From positions 1,267,451,123 to 1,267,515,122 of the forward strand of contig NC_090440.1 in assembly GCF_031143425.1 (NCBI RefSeq): a stretch of 64,000 bases of DNA, in the 5' to 3' direction. Of the stretch, positions 1-10,366 are shown piece by piece. The DNA is from Pleurodeles waltl (Eukaryota; Chordata; Amphibia; Caudata; Salamandridae). Positions within the stretch are counted from its first letter, which is position 1. Every line of letters starts with the position of its first letter. The notes beneath the pieces were generated by a model. That model made no database searches. It was not told where the DNA came from and saw nothing but the letters and a program-made list of their open reading frames with translations. A program made the translations under genes and the position numbers.

Positions 1-65
1 ACAAGATGCTGGAATTGGGAGTAATTGAGCACTCTGACAGCCCCTGGGTTAGCCCAGTGGTCTTA
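1..65 (+). pseudogene. pol: Ty3/gypsy reverse transcriptase, N-terminal piece
   Basis: In the frame starting at base 6 the peptide reads MLELGVIEHSDSPWVSPVVL, the usual beginning of a gypsy RT domain (residue run 'G-I-I-x-x-S-x-S-P-W-x-S-P-V'). The reading frame stops being pol at the insertion of the foldback element at 66. The continuation of the same domain resumes at 789 on the other side, and the flanking frames look compatible across the target site, so the insertion hit a formerly continuous ORF. Confidence 0.9.
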
Positions 66-785
66 GGGCCAGATGTAGCAAAGTATTTGCACGTCGCAAA
101 CGGCGAAAATCGCCGTTTGCGAGGTGCAAATGCCTCTTTGCTATGCAGAAATGCATATTGCGAGTCGGTACCGACTCGCAATATGCATTTCCGACTCGCA
201 AATAGGAAGGGGTGTTCCCTTCCTATTTGCGAGTCTGAGTGGTATGCAATACCATTTGCGACCGCGTACGCGGTCGCAAATGGCATCGCAGTTACCATCC
301 ACTTCAAGTGGATGGTAACCCTCTCGCAAATTGGAAGGGGTCCCCATGGGACCCCTTCCAGTTTGTGACTGGACCCACAAATATTTTTTCAGGGCAGGGA
401 GTGGTCCAAGGGACCACTCCCTGCCCTGAAAAAATACCAAAACTAAAGGTTTCGTTTTTTTTTTAAGTGCAGCTCGTTTTCCTGTAAGGAAAACGGGCTA
501 CACTTAAAAAAAAAAAAAAAACTGCTTTATTTAACAGCAGTCACGAACATGGAGGTCTGCTGACGACAGCAGGCCTCCATGTTTGCCAGTGCCTATACTT
601 GCTATGGGGCCGCAATTTGCGACCCACCTCATGAATATTCATGAGGTGGGTCATTGCGACCCCATAGCGAGTTGCAGTCGGTGTCTGAGACACCGTACTG
701 CATACCAATTTGCGAGGTGCAAAGTGCGAGTCGCATGGACTCGCACTTTGCACCTCGCAAATTTAAAATTTGCTACATCTGGCCC
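66..785. mobile_element. Harbinger-like non-autonomous foldback element (720 bp)
   Basis: The element is bounded by 17-bp perfect terminal inverted repeats, GGGCCAGATGTAGCAAA at 66-82 and its complement at 769-785. It is flanked by TTA at 63-65 and 786-788. A 3-bp TTA/TAA duplication is the PIF/Harbinger hallmark. There is no transposase. The interior is almost wholly successive hairpins, about thirteen, each with its own arm sequence: examples are 88-134, 149-190 (perfect 42-bp palindrome), 193-235, 331-360, 385-438, 463-505, 547-583, 601-668, 674-701 and 709-762. The small ORFs crossing it on both strands are shadows of these palindromes. The Harbinger assignment rests on the duplication length and termini only. 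Confidence 0.85.
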
Positions 786-788
786 TTA

Positions 789-1397
789 GTCCCCAAACCT
801 CACACCAAAGATGGAAAGAGAGAGATGAGGTTTTGTGTGGACTACAGAGGACTTAATTCTGTCACCAAGACAGATGCCCATCCCATTCCTAGAGCTGATG
901 AACTGATAGACAAATTAGGTGCTGCCAAAATCTTAAGTACCTTTGACTTAACAGCAGGGTACTGGCAAATCAAAATGGCACCTGGAGCAAAAAAAAAGAC
1001 AGCATTCTCCACACCTGATGGGCATTATCAGTTCACTGTTATGCCCTTTGGTTTAAAGAATGCCCCTGCCACCTTCCAAAGGTTGGTGAATCAAGTCCTT
1101 GCTGGCTTGGAGTCCTTTAGTGGAGCTTATCTTGACAATATTGCTATCTTTAGCTCCAAATGGCAGGATCACCTGGTCCACCTGAAGAAGGTTTTGAAGG
1201 CTCTGCAATCTGCAGGCCTCTCTATCAAGGCATCCAAATGCCAGATAGGGCAGGGAACTGTGGTTTACTTGGGACACCTTGTAGGTGGAGGCCAAGTTCA
1301 GCCACTCCAGCCTAAGATCCAGACTATTCTGGACTGGGCAGCTCCAAAAACCCAGACTCAAGTCAGGGCATTCCTTGGCTTGACTGGGTACTTTTAG
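789..1397 (+). pseudogene. pol: Ty3/gypsy reverse transcriptase, central and C-terminal part
   Basis: Typical RT blocks appear in order: RFCVDYRGLNSVT, PIPRADELIDKL, FSTFDL-like 'LSTFDLTAGYWQI', 'TAFSTPDGHYQFTVMPFGL', 'APATFQRLVN', then the active-site block AYLDNIAIFS at about 1125-1154, 'HLKKVLKALQSAGL' and 'YLGHLV'. In the active site the expected YLDD is YLDN: codon AAT at 1137-1139 replaces an Asp codon, a G-to-A change that removes a metal-binding residue. The open frame ends in TAG at 1395-1397 because of a one-base shift; the thumb/connection region continues in another frame. This is a dead copy. Confidence 0.93.
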
Positions 1398-1958
1398 GAG
1401 GTTTGTGAAGGGGTATGGATCCATTGTGACAGCCCTCACAGAACTCACCTCCAAGAAAATGCCCAAGAAGGTAAACTGGACTGTAGAATGCCAACAGGCC
1501 TTTGACACCCTGAAACAAGCAATGTGCACAGCACCAGTTCTAAAAGCTCCAAGCAGTTCATTGTGCAGACAGATGCCTCTGAACATGGGATAGGGGCAGT
1601 TTTGTCCCAAACAAATGATGATGGCCTTGACCAGCCTGTTGCTTTCATTAGCAGGAGGTTACTCCCCAGGGAGCAGCGTTGGAGTGCCATTGAGAGGGAG
1701 GTCTTTGCTGTGGTTTGGTCCCTGAAGAAGCTGAGACCATACCTCTTTGGTACTCACTTCCTAGTGCAAACTGACCACAGACCTCTCAGATGGCTGATGC
1801 AAATGAAAGGTGAAAATCCAAAACTGTTGAGGTGGTCCATCTCCCTACAGGGAACAGACTTTATAGTGGAACACAGACCTGGAACTGCCCATGCCAATGC
1901 AGATGGCCTTTCCAGGTTCTTCCACTTAGAAAATGAAGACTCTCTTGGGAAAGGTTAG
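1398..1958 (+). pseudogene. pol: Ty3/gypsy RT connection and RNase H domain
   Basis: The sequence from 1405 encodes the RT thumb/connection ('TSKKMPKKVNWTVECQQAF', 'LKQAMCTAPVL'). A second frameshift near 1545 moves the frame. From about 1555 the RNase H domain reads 'FIVQTDASEHGIGAVLSQ', 'AFISRRLLPREQRW', 'AIEREVFAVVW' and 'FLVQTDHRPLRWL', with the acidic residues of the RNase H centre (TDAS, ERE, TDH) still present. The domain ends 'HANADGLSR' and the frame stops at TAG 1956-1958. Normally several hundred codons of integrase would follow; here the polypurine tract begins about 20 bases later. Confidence 0.92.
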
Positions 1959-1976
1959 TCTCATTCTCTTTCGTTT

Positions 1977-1987
1977 GGGGGGGGGGG
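1977..1987 (+). promoter_or_regulatory. Polypurine tract (plus-strand primer) of the gypsy element
   Basis: A run of eleven G residues lies three bases before the TGTAAGG start of the 3' LTR. LTR retroelements place a purine run here to prime plus-strand DNA synthesis, and the position fits exactly. Confidence 0.75.
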
Positions 1988-1990
1988 TTG

Positions 1991-2956
1991 TGTAAGGAAA
2001 TGCCTCCTTGGCATGGTTACCAACCAGACTTTTTGCCTTTGCTGAAGCTATGTTTTGAATTGAAAGTGTGCTGAGGCCTGCTAACCAGGCCCCAGCACCA
2101 GTGTTCTTTCCCTAACCTGTACTTTTGATTCCACAATTGGCACACCCTGCATCTAGGTAAGTCTCTTGTAACTGGTACCCCTGGTACCAAGGGCCCTGAT
2201 GCCAGGGAAGGTATCTAAGGGCTGCAGCATATCTTATGCCTCCCTGGGGACCCCTCACTCAGCACAGACACACTGCTTAACAGCTTGTATGTGCTGGTGA
2301 GAACAAAACAAGTAAGTCGACATGGCACTCCCCTCAGGCCCTTCTCTCCATTGAAGCCTATGCGTTTTGGGCACCACTTTGAACTCTGCACCTGACCGGC
2401 CCTGAGCTGCTGGTGTGGTAACTTTGGGGTTGCTCTGAACCCCCAACGGTGGGCTACCTTGGACCCAAACTTGAACCCCGTAGGTGGTTTACTTACCTGC
2501 AAGAACTAACAATTACTTACCTCCCCTAGGAACTGTGAAAATTGCACTGTCTAGTTTTAAAATAGCTATATGTGTTTTATTTGAAAAGTATATATGCTAT
2601 TGTGATTATTCAAAGTTCCTAAAGTACTTACCTGCAATACCTTCCATGCAAAGTATTACTGTAGAATTTGAACCTGTGGTTCTTAAAATAAACTAAGAAA
2701 ATATATTTTTCTATAACAAAAACCTATTGGCCTGGAATTGTCTCTGAGTGTGTGTTCCTCATTTATTGCCTGTGCGTATGTACAACAAATGCTTAACACT
2801 ACTCCTTTGATAAGCCTACTGCTCGACCACACTACCACAAAATAGAGCATTAGAATTATCTCTTTTTGCCACTATCTTACCTCTAAGGGGAACCCTTGGA
2901 CTCTGTGCATACAATTCCTTACTTTGAAATAGTGCATACAGAGCCAACTTCCTACA
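1991..2956 (+). repeat. 3' LTR of the gypsy element (966 bp)
   Basis: The LTR begins TGTAAGGAA and ends TTCCTACA, short inverted termini with TG...CA. It directly follows the polypurine tract. An AATAAA-type signal occurs near 2689-2694. The five bases after it (GTGGG, 2957-2961) would be the target duplication, whose partner lies outside the window. Confidence 0.88.
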
Positions 2957-2961
2957 GTGGG

Positions 2962-4200
2962 TTTTACCCTGATTACCCGTAAGACCAAGGTTGGCCATAA
3001 AAGAAAAAAAAATGATCTAACAATCGCTAAAGGCCAACTACGGTCAAAGCTAAAAGAACTATGTCATCAGCATAAATCAGTGCCAGGACACACTATTCAC
3101 CTACAGACAATCAATGTTATAACTTAGCAGATGTTTGTCGAGGCCATTAATATACAAAGAAAAAAGACAGGGGCCAAGACATAGCCCTGATGTATGCCAC
3201 TAGCTAAGCTAAAAGCTTTGGTAGTCTTCCCTTCAGGACCAAACCTCCTAATGGCAGTTCCTTTCTAGTGTAGTTCCCTCAGAACGTTTACAGTATTGTT
3301 CTCTGCCCTAAGTTAGTCACTATATCCTAAATTAAGGATCTATTAACAGAGTCAAACCCCAAACTAAGGTCCATGAAAGCTAAATATATTATACTTAGCT
3401 ACTGCATATTTATTTACCAAAATATAACAATTGAGACATTGCTTAATTCTCCCAAGGTCAGTACGAAAGACAAATTTTAGCTCAGAGGTAATACTGTTTT
3501 AGCCCAGGTTTGGAGTCTCTCCAGTTAAATTCTACCCATTATTTTTGCAGTAGAGTTAATTCATGAAATAGGGTAGTAGCATTGGGGAATTCCCCTTTGC
3601 ATCATTTCTTAAAGATGGGCCCAATAATCGTGTGCGACCAGGCTATGGGGGGTAGGGGCAGCAGTACTTTGTGAAGCCTAGAGTGCATTCATCAAAAAAG
3701 CTATCTCTGCTTTAAAAATATCGACAGGTCTTGAAGCATTGCCATCTGAGCATGTATTAGTGGCATCAATATCATCTTCCAGAGCTATATCAGGCCAGAG
3801 AAAGAGGGAAGGTCAGCCTTTGGTGCAATGGAATATTCCCTTGCATTTCAGTAGGATAATATCCCTCAAGGGAGGCAGAACATCTGGGTAAAATGTCTAA
3901 CCCAGTCATCCAGAGTAATCACTGAATTAAGGCCGTAATTGTTGGAATTGTCAAAGTAGTTCCAATTAATAGACTGCCAGAAAATCTTGTTATCTTTAAG
4001 GGTGCTGGCTATAATTGGAGTTTTGTAAGCATCCTCCATTATTCCCCTTTTCCAGGCCAATAGGACAGTCTTATACTCCTGCAACTGCACACTGAATCAA
4101 GGCCACTGGGAGTTGCTTTAAGCATGTTCAGTAAATGGGAATGGGGCTTCGAACAGTTGGCGTCACCATGGCCAGAATATTAGAATCAGTTTCCAAAGTT
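2962..4200 (-). pseudogene. Decayed APE-type LINE fragment (RT region)
   Basis: Read on the minus strand, 3866-4090 gives a pre-RT segment ending '...LDDWVRHFTQMF', with an upstream 'EYKTVLLAWKRG' helix like that of the LINE at 35734-36669. Further downstream, near 3040-3090, the strand encodes LIYADDIVLLA, the RT active-site block. Between them the frame is broken by many stops. The gypsy LTR abuts its 3' side, so the retrotransposon probably landed in or beside this older LINE. Both ends are vague and the clade is not assigned. Confidence 0.72.
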
Positions 4201-5112
4201 GCCCCCATGCAGTTGTGTTGCATGTGCATGTTGTTATGCCTGTGTACATATTCATTATGACCTCATGTTACAACGCAAAATAAAAATGTATAAAAAGTGA
4301 GTGGTAGGTGCATGTGAAATATAACAGAAGACATAAGTGGCCCAGCAGCACTGTAAAATAAATAAATAAATGAATTAAAATAATAGAGAGCACAATGGGG
4401 AGCGGGTAAGATACCTTTGGAAATGTGGGATTGTGCAAGCAAAAGAGACAGTGCAGAAAAAAACATATGGGGGGCGAGGAAGGGAAAAATTATGCAAAAA
4501 ATAAGACAGGTAGCAAAATAAACAGCAGAGAATGTAGAGGGGTGTAGGAAGGGTGGAGTCAAACAGCTGTCAGAGCAGGAAGAAACAAGCATTGGCAAAG
4601 CAAATAGGTCTTGCTTTTTGGACCTATTGACTTTGCCAATGCAGCTGATGTTGTGCAGCATTGTCAAAGGAAAAGAAAGAAAATGTGATGATGTGACCAT
4701 CATTACATCATTCTGTAGGCCTGTGCATGCATTGCCACACATACAGGCAACAATAGAACTATGTAGGTGCTATTTCCCTTTTTTATTTGCTGATCCAAGT
4801 TGGCAGATACCACTAGAATCTGTAATATTATGTTTACAGTTTTTAGCACAAAATAAAATAAAAAAGGATCATAGTGGTGGGGTGGTGGAGGAGCGAGAGG
4901 GTTGAGGAGGGGAAACACAGAAAACAATGGAAATAGCAACTCAAGGGGTGGAAGTAGATGATTACAATGGAGAAAGAAAACAAAGGGGGCTTGGTGGCAA
5001 AAATGCACACAGGAGAGAGAGAGAGAAGGAGAGAGAGCTAGCAGAACACGAGGGAGAGAACAACAAATGGGTTGGGTGAGAAGTGCTTGAGGGAGAAATT
5101 AACATGGAGCCT
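4201..5112. other. Non-coding, low-complexity stretch with one inverted repeat
   Basis: No credible gene. A hairpin with roughly 20-bp arms (ATTGGCAAAGCAAATAGGTC and an almost perfect complement) occupies 4591-4640. The remainder is A/G-rich, with a TAAATAAATAAATGAA run near 4358 and a GA-rich microsatellite at about 5013-5037. The ORFs over this stretch on both strands lack any recognisable domain. Confidence 0.55.
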
Positions 5113-6853
5113 TGTTAGAAATTGTCCTCTCTGCTCTTTTCGCAGAATTTTGTTTTGTTCCCTTAAGACTCTGTACACTTTACCATTGCTAAACAGTGCT
5201 AAAGTAGGTGTGCTCTCTCCCTACAACATGCCTTTATTGGTATATATCTAATTGGCATTATAGTTTATTTATAAGTCCTCGGTAGAGTGCACTACATGTG
5301 GCCAGGGTCTGTAGAATAAATTATACCAGTGGGTGTTGAGGACTGCATGTGCCACCCATTTAGGAAACATTATTTTAAAACATGCCTCAGACCTGCCATT
5401 GCAGCCTGACTGCAATATCACACTGGCATGATGGCTTGGCATTTAAGACTCCTTGTCAAGCCTTAAATGTCACTTTTATTCCATATTAGTCACTCCTACG
5501 GTAGGCCCTAGGTAGACCATAGGGCAGGGTGCAGTGTAATTAAAAGGTAGGACATGTACTTTTAAGTTTTGCATGGCCTTGTAATGAAACCCCCCACATT
5601 CGTTTTTCACTACTTAGAGGCCTAACCCTCTCATAGGATAACAGCAGGTTTCATTATTACATGTAAAATGTTGTAATTCCTATACAAAAAGAGGTAGATA
5701 TGTCATGTTTAGTACCTATGAAACTGTAATAATACATCCTATTTAATGGTAAAGTCAAATTTATTGTTACAATTTAGAAAATGCCACTTTTAGAAAGTTA
5801 GCATTTTCTTGCTTATATCTCTTTGTGACTTCAGCCTATGCTCAATGCATGCCTGAGGTCAGTGATAGCTGGACTTTGTGCTTTCCCTCCAGACAGCTAC
5901 ACTCAAAGGGAGATTAGGTGTGACTAATAGGCCATACATCTTTTGATGGGCCTTTCTAGACAGAATGGGAGGGAGGAGCTACACACAGCCTCACACTTAC
6001 ACCTGGATAGAATATGTCCTGTCCACTCACAAAGGACTGCTTAACACTCTGTAGTAAGTCTGGAGCCAGTGCAGGAAGAAAGTATGTCTGTGCACTTCAA
6101 AGCCCTTCTTTGAAGTCTCCACCACTTCAAAGGCACAAATAAATGTAAGTACTGGACCTCTGACATCATCAACTCAGTACAGTTCTGGACCTGTGAATAC
6201 TCTTTCAGGAAGAACGATTTCTTGCTGCCAGAGGACTGCCACTCTGATGGACTGCTCTTCTGGAAAAACTGTTTTCTTGAGGATGCAGACCTGCTGCCTG
6301 ACGTTCTCCTTGCCTAAGTGAGAATGTCTGGACCCACATCACTTGAACCCAACACCCTGAGTCATAGCAAGGGCCAGTTGGCTAGTCTCCTGTTTTCTGA
6401 TGTCTCAGGGGCACAAAAGACCTCCAACTCACCTGATACCACACCTACACCTACCATGCCTGCACTCAATCATTGTCAGCCTGAACTTTCAGGTTTGACT
6501 CGTTCTAGCACCTCCAAATAGCCCCGGTTGTCGCTTTATGCTTTTAGGCACTACAGTTCATTTTTTTCTTTAAAAATTCATAACTTTGTTCTTACATATT
6601 GGAATTTTGTCAGTTTGGTCTTATTATTTCGTGTGGTATTTTTTTTGTGGTATTTTCACTGTTTTACTTTATGAAGTGTTGCACAAATACTTTACACATT
6701 GCCTCTTAAGTTAAGCCTGACTGCTCTGGGCCGAGCTACCAGGGATGGAGCATAGTTAATTTAGGGTGTTTTTGTGACTTAATCTAACTAGGATTGTGGA
6801 TTCTGCTTGGACAGGGTGCATACCTTTGCCAACCAGGAACTCAATTTCTAACA
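5113..6853 (+). repeat. LTR without internal region (probable solo LTR, 1,741 bp)
   Basis: Perfect 12-bp inverted termini, TGTTAGAAATTG at 5113-5124 and CAATTTCTAACA at 6842-6853, bound a stretch with no coding potential. TG...CA ends and the size fit a gypsy LTR, and an AATAAA signal lies near 6138. The flanking pentamers (AGCCT and CATCC) do not match, so a target duplication is not seen; recombination between different insertions or decay could explain this. Strand is by resemblance of its termini to the LTR at 1991 and is uncertain. Confidence 0.68.
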
Positions 6854-7823
6854 CATCCCAAAGTTGGTATTTGGCCTGAGAGAAGCACATGGGGAAGTGA
6901 GCTAGGAAATACATGCACTCCATAGACTACCTACTCAGAAAAGAGCAACTCCCTAAAGTGAGCAGCAGAACGATTCCAAAGACGGGTACAGAGTTATGTT
7001 CTAGGGGAGGGATGAACACAAGAAGAGGAAGACAAGCCATTAAACAAGAAGCAAGCAAATCACAGCAACAATCAAATAAACCACTGGTAATCAGTGGGTG
7101 GGCTGTAAGCTCACTGTAAGCTCACAAAATATATTTGCAACCAGACAGCTTATGCTGTCTAGTTCGCAATACCTAAATACAGGGGATGAGAAATAGTGAA
7201 CATATGCACTTCTATAGAGTGTTCCATTGAAAGTGAAACAAGCATTGGCAAATGCAATAGGCCTGGGTTTGTGTTGTAATCATTAATACTGACAAGTCCT
7301 TGTAAGAGTGACTGCAATGTGAAGAGAAGCCTGCAATGATTCACTGAACTGCTCCCTTCCTAAAAGATACATTAGAAGCATAAAGAACAAAAAAGCATTT
7401 GGGAAAGGGCTGGTTTTAAATGAAAAGTTCCAGCTCCTGGATAACTAAAGGAACAATAATGCAGGTAGCATAGGGATGTATTTTGCAAAAAAAGCAGAGA
7501 CCTCAGTCACGAATGTCAGTTGTCCTACTGTAAAGTGCAATGGAACAATATCTGAGATTTGCAGCAATGGAACATAATATGACCCCCCACAATTACCATG
7601 TTAGTGCATGTACTTTGACCATTGCTAACATCACCATCACATGTGCAGCTTGAGTTGCTAAATGTTGAAGTATAGGATAGAATGTGTTTTACCACTGCTA
7701 GACTAAAGTGAAGGAGTACAGGTTGCCTGGATACTCAATCTAGGATTTGTATACATTGACTCTTCCACATTAGAATAAATTAAGTTTGTAGTTCGCACAG
7801 CATAAATATCACAGTTAAGATAC
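6854..7823. other. Non-coding stretch, no gene recognised
   Basis: No domain, RNA gene or mobile-element terminus could be supported. One segment near 7238-7260 shares the string GAAACAAGCATTGGCAAA with 4579-4600, suggesting two copies of a short unnamed repeat family. Confidence 0.5.
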
Positions 7824-8410
7824 AGAGGTGGTCATTCTAACCCTGGCGGTAAAAACCGCCAGGGCGAATGACCGCGGTAGCACCGCCAACAGGCTGGCGG
7901 TGCACCGCTGGGCATTCTGACCGCGGCGGTTCAGCCGCGGCCAGAAACGGAAAGTCGGCGGTGTACCGCCAACTTCCCGCTGCCCTTGAGAATCCTCCAT
8001 GGCGGCGGAGCGCGCTCCGCCGCCATGGGGATTCTGACACCCCCTACCGCCATCCTGTTCCTGGCGGGTCTCCTGCCAGGAACAGGATGGCGGTAAGGGG
8101 TGCTGCGGGGCCCCTGGGGGCCCCTGCAGTGCCCATGCCAATGGCATGGGCACTGCAGGGGATCCCGTAAGAGGGCCCCACAAAGAATTTCAGTGTCTGC
8201 TTTGCAGACACTGAAATTCGCGACGGGTGCAACTGCACCCGTCGCACCTTCCCACTCCGCCGGCTCCATTCTGAGCCGGCGTCCTCGTGGGAAGGGTGTT
8301 TCCCGCTGGGCTGGCGGGTGGACTTTCGGCGGTCGCCCGCCAGCCCAGTGGGAAACCCAGAATGACCGCAGCGGTCTTTTGACCGCGGTACGGTCTTCTG
8401 GCGGTCAAAC
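7824..8410. mobile_element. GC-rich chain of hairpins, probable non-autonomous foldback transposon
   Basis: From AGAGGTGGTCATTCTAACC at 7824 the DNA changes abruptly to a GC-rich series of adjacent inverted repeats. Clear ones are 7843-7866, about 7880-7905, 7995-8027 (palindrome built on CCATGGCGGCGG), 8041-8100, 8108-8162, 8185-8220 (16-bp arms, 3-base loop), 8220-8244, 8259-8280 and 8302-8352. The element ends in GACCGCGGTACGGTC-like repeats near 8410. No transposase is encoded; the overlapping ORFs on both strands reflect the palindromes. The left end resembles a terminus but no complementary right terminus or target duplication was found, so the right end may be truncated. Confidence 0.7.
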
Positions 8411-8491
8411 AGAAACAGAAAAGTATCTTTCTCATAGGTCTATATATGACCATAAATTATGTCAAGTGATAAACACAGTTGAATGTGAACA
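8411..8491. other. Short AT-rich spacer
   Basis: Between the hairpin chain and the LINE target duplication there is only AT-rich DNA with no feature. Confidence 0.5.
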
Positions 8492-8655
8492 TTCAGAATA
8501 AATCAGTCAGTCAAATAACTTTATTTTGGCTACAAGAAACACAAAAGCACAGCAACAATAAATAATTACACATGATTAAATAAAATATTAATAATACGTG
8601 TGTTTAGATAAAATAATAAAATTAAATAAAAATTGAATACGCTCCCATAGTGAGT

Positions 8656-9443
8656 CTATACATTCTTGCTAAAGCCATTATACAGATAAAAGTTTCCCTC
8701 TGACAATCCAATTGCCCCAAGGAATTTGGCAACAGCAATCACTAGCATAGGCTGAGTGTCTGATCTAAGGATTCGAAGAGCTAAGTCGGACCTGCGAGCT
8801 CCCAGCAGTCTACAAGCTGGGGCCAACCATTTCCTACGTGAAGCAGTGTATGCAGGACTGACAAATAGGACGTGAGGGAGGTTTTCAATGGGTGCTTTGC
8901 AAGTTGGGCAGATTGTTGTTTTGTCATGTGACCAGCAACTAGTAAATAGTCTTAATGGCAGGGTGCCAATACGGAACTGAAAGTACAACTTCATCTCTCT
9001 TGGCACCGTGATTATGTCCCAGAAAGCCTCATATTTGCACATCTCTTTTAGGTTTGTGAAGTCACGTGATAGTGTAGAGTGAAGAGGGACCCTCGTGTCT
9101 TCAGAGTCTACCATATGCCAGTACAGTTTTTTAAGATCACTTTTTGAAGGGAAAGAAGTATTGGTCGGGAATCCCAAAGTTCTCTAAACCCAAGAAATTA
9201 AAGTAGCCCCTTGATGTGTCTGAACCAGGGGATACTATGAGAGTGGTCAGCTTTTAAGATGACCTGCAGGGCTGTAGTAAAGGAGGCGAGCTCCAGAGTG
9301 GTCCAAAGACGCCGCCAATACAAGAGTGGACATAGACTGGCTTTATGGTCAATTTGTTTCATGCCTAAGTCTTTAAAAAGAGGAAATAGTAGAGTACTTG
9401 ACGGGAGGGACACTAAATTCTGTAAGAAATTATTTTCAGACAC
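8656..9443 (-). pseudogene. LINE C-terminal region with Cys/His motif
   Basis: Two minus-strand open stretches, 9198-9443 and 8656-9177, continue the LINE ORF in shifted frames. The second contains 'FQFRIGTLPLRL' followed by 'CPTCKAPIENLPHVLFVSP', matching the C-x2-C-xn-H-x4-C knuckle found at the C terminus of several APE LINE clades; the last Cys is Ser here (VSP where CP is usual). The stop lies 150 bases before the 3' tail. Confidence 0.8.
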
Positions 9444-9521
9444 CTTTATTTCTTAGGCTTTGGAATAGCCCCAAAGTTCAGCCCCATAGAGGGCTGAACT
9501 TACTGCCTAGGTTTCATATAT

Positions 9522-10366
9522 CTAGATTGCGGGACACATTGGTTTGGTATACGAAAGGTTAAAGTCCTTTATTAAAACCCCGTTGTTTGCTTTAACTTCA
9601 GTGCTTGCTTTGCAATATGTGATTTCCAAAGCATTTTTTTCAGTTAACATTATGCCCAGGTAACTAAAAGTGTCAACCTTTCCAAGTGGTGGTCCCTCGA
9701 GAGTGAACTTTCCTCTAAATGATCTGTGTGGATTATGTGTCATCAGTTTCGGTTTGGAGGCATTGATTTCAAGTCCCCGTGTGGAGCAAGATTCCTCAAA
9801 ACACGTGAGGAATTTACATAATCCACTTGGGGTTTTGGATATCAGCAATGTATCGTCTGCGAAGAGCAGAACCGGAATTTTCAGTGTGCCTAATGATGGT
9901 GCATCAGCCTCCAGTCTGAGTAAAGAGAGGACAATATCATTTATATACAGGGAGAACAGGGTGGGGGCAAGGACATACCCTTGCCGCACACCCCTTGACA
10001 CATGAATTCTGTCAGTTAAATGCCCCCTATCATCCCACCTGATACGTGCATAGTTACCCTCGTGGAGCCGAGATAGTAATACAAGAATGTGCTCAGGGAT
10101 TCCCATTAGGTAAGGAACTTCCCACAGCTTGTTACGGGGTACTAAATCGAATTGTGATTTGAAGACCACAAAAGCAACATACAGGTTCCCGTTATCAATA
10201 AAAACGGTTTTCCAGTATAAGAGCAGGAACCTAAGGGCTTGCTCAATGGTAGATATTTTGTTGCTAAAACCTGACTGGATGTCGTGCTCTGTCATCCAGT
10301 CTTGGATCTTACCCAGAAGGCAATGACAGAACACTTTCTGCACACAGTCTGTTAAGCTAATTGGCC
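9522..10366 (-). pseudogene. LINE reverse transcriptase
   Basis: The minus strand from 10366 reads RPISLTDCVQKVFCHCLLGK, then 'SGFSNKISTIEQALRFLLLY', 'VAFVVFKSQFDLVPR' (the FxDF-like block, eroded), 'GVRQGYVLAPTLFSLYINDI' (block with RQG...P.LF..YI.D) and 'PVLLFADDTLLIS', the catalytic F-A-D-D. A later 'FSYLGI' block follows. The RT core is complete from the 'RPISL' motif onward; everything 5' (endonuclease) is missing by truncation. The open frame ends at 9522 while thumb and C-terminal parts continue in other frames, so the gene is dead. Confidence 0.9.

Larger units (their letters stand above)
1..2956 (+). mobile_element. Ty3/gypsy LTR retrotransposon, 3' part (RT, RNase H, 3' LTR)
   Basis: The window opens inside the pol gene of a Ty3/gypsy element. 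Visible in order are the start of RT (1-65), a foreign insertion (66-785), the rest of RT (789-1397), RNase H (about 1398-1958), a G-rich polypurine tract (1977-1987) and a 3' LTR (1991-2956). No integrase lies between RNase H and the LTR. Two frameshifts, near 1395 and 1545, and a changed RT active site mean this copy cannot make a working polyprotein. The 5' LTR, gag and protease, if present, lie upstream of the window. Confidence 0.93.

Noticed and set aside
141..440. 99- and 120-codon ORFs on both strands over 6-466
   Set aside because: They run through the hairpin chain; palindromes produce mirrored frames on both strands. No domain.
4263..5008. 159- and 101-codon minus-strand ORFs
   Set aside because: Hydrophobic peptides from low-complexity A/G-rich DNA; no domain and no start context.
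7815..8501. Several GC-rich ORFs of 67-133 codons on both strands
   Set aside because: Same cause: mirrored frames of inverted repeats in GC-rich DNA with few stops.
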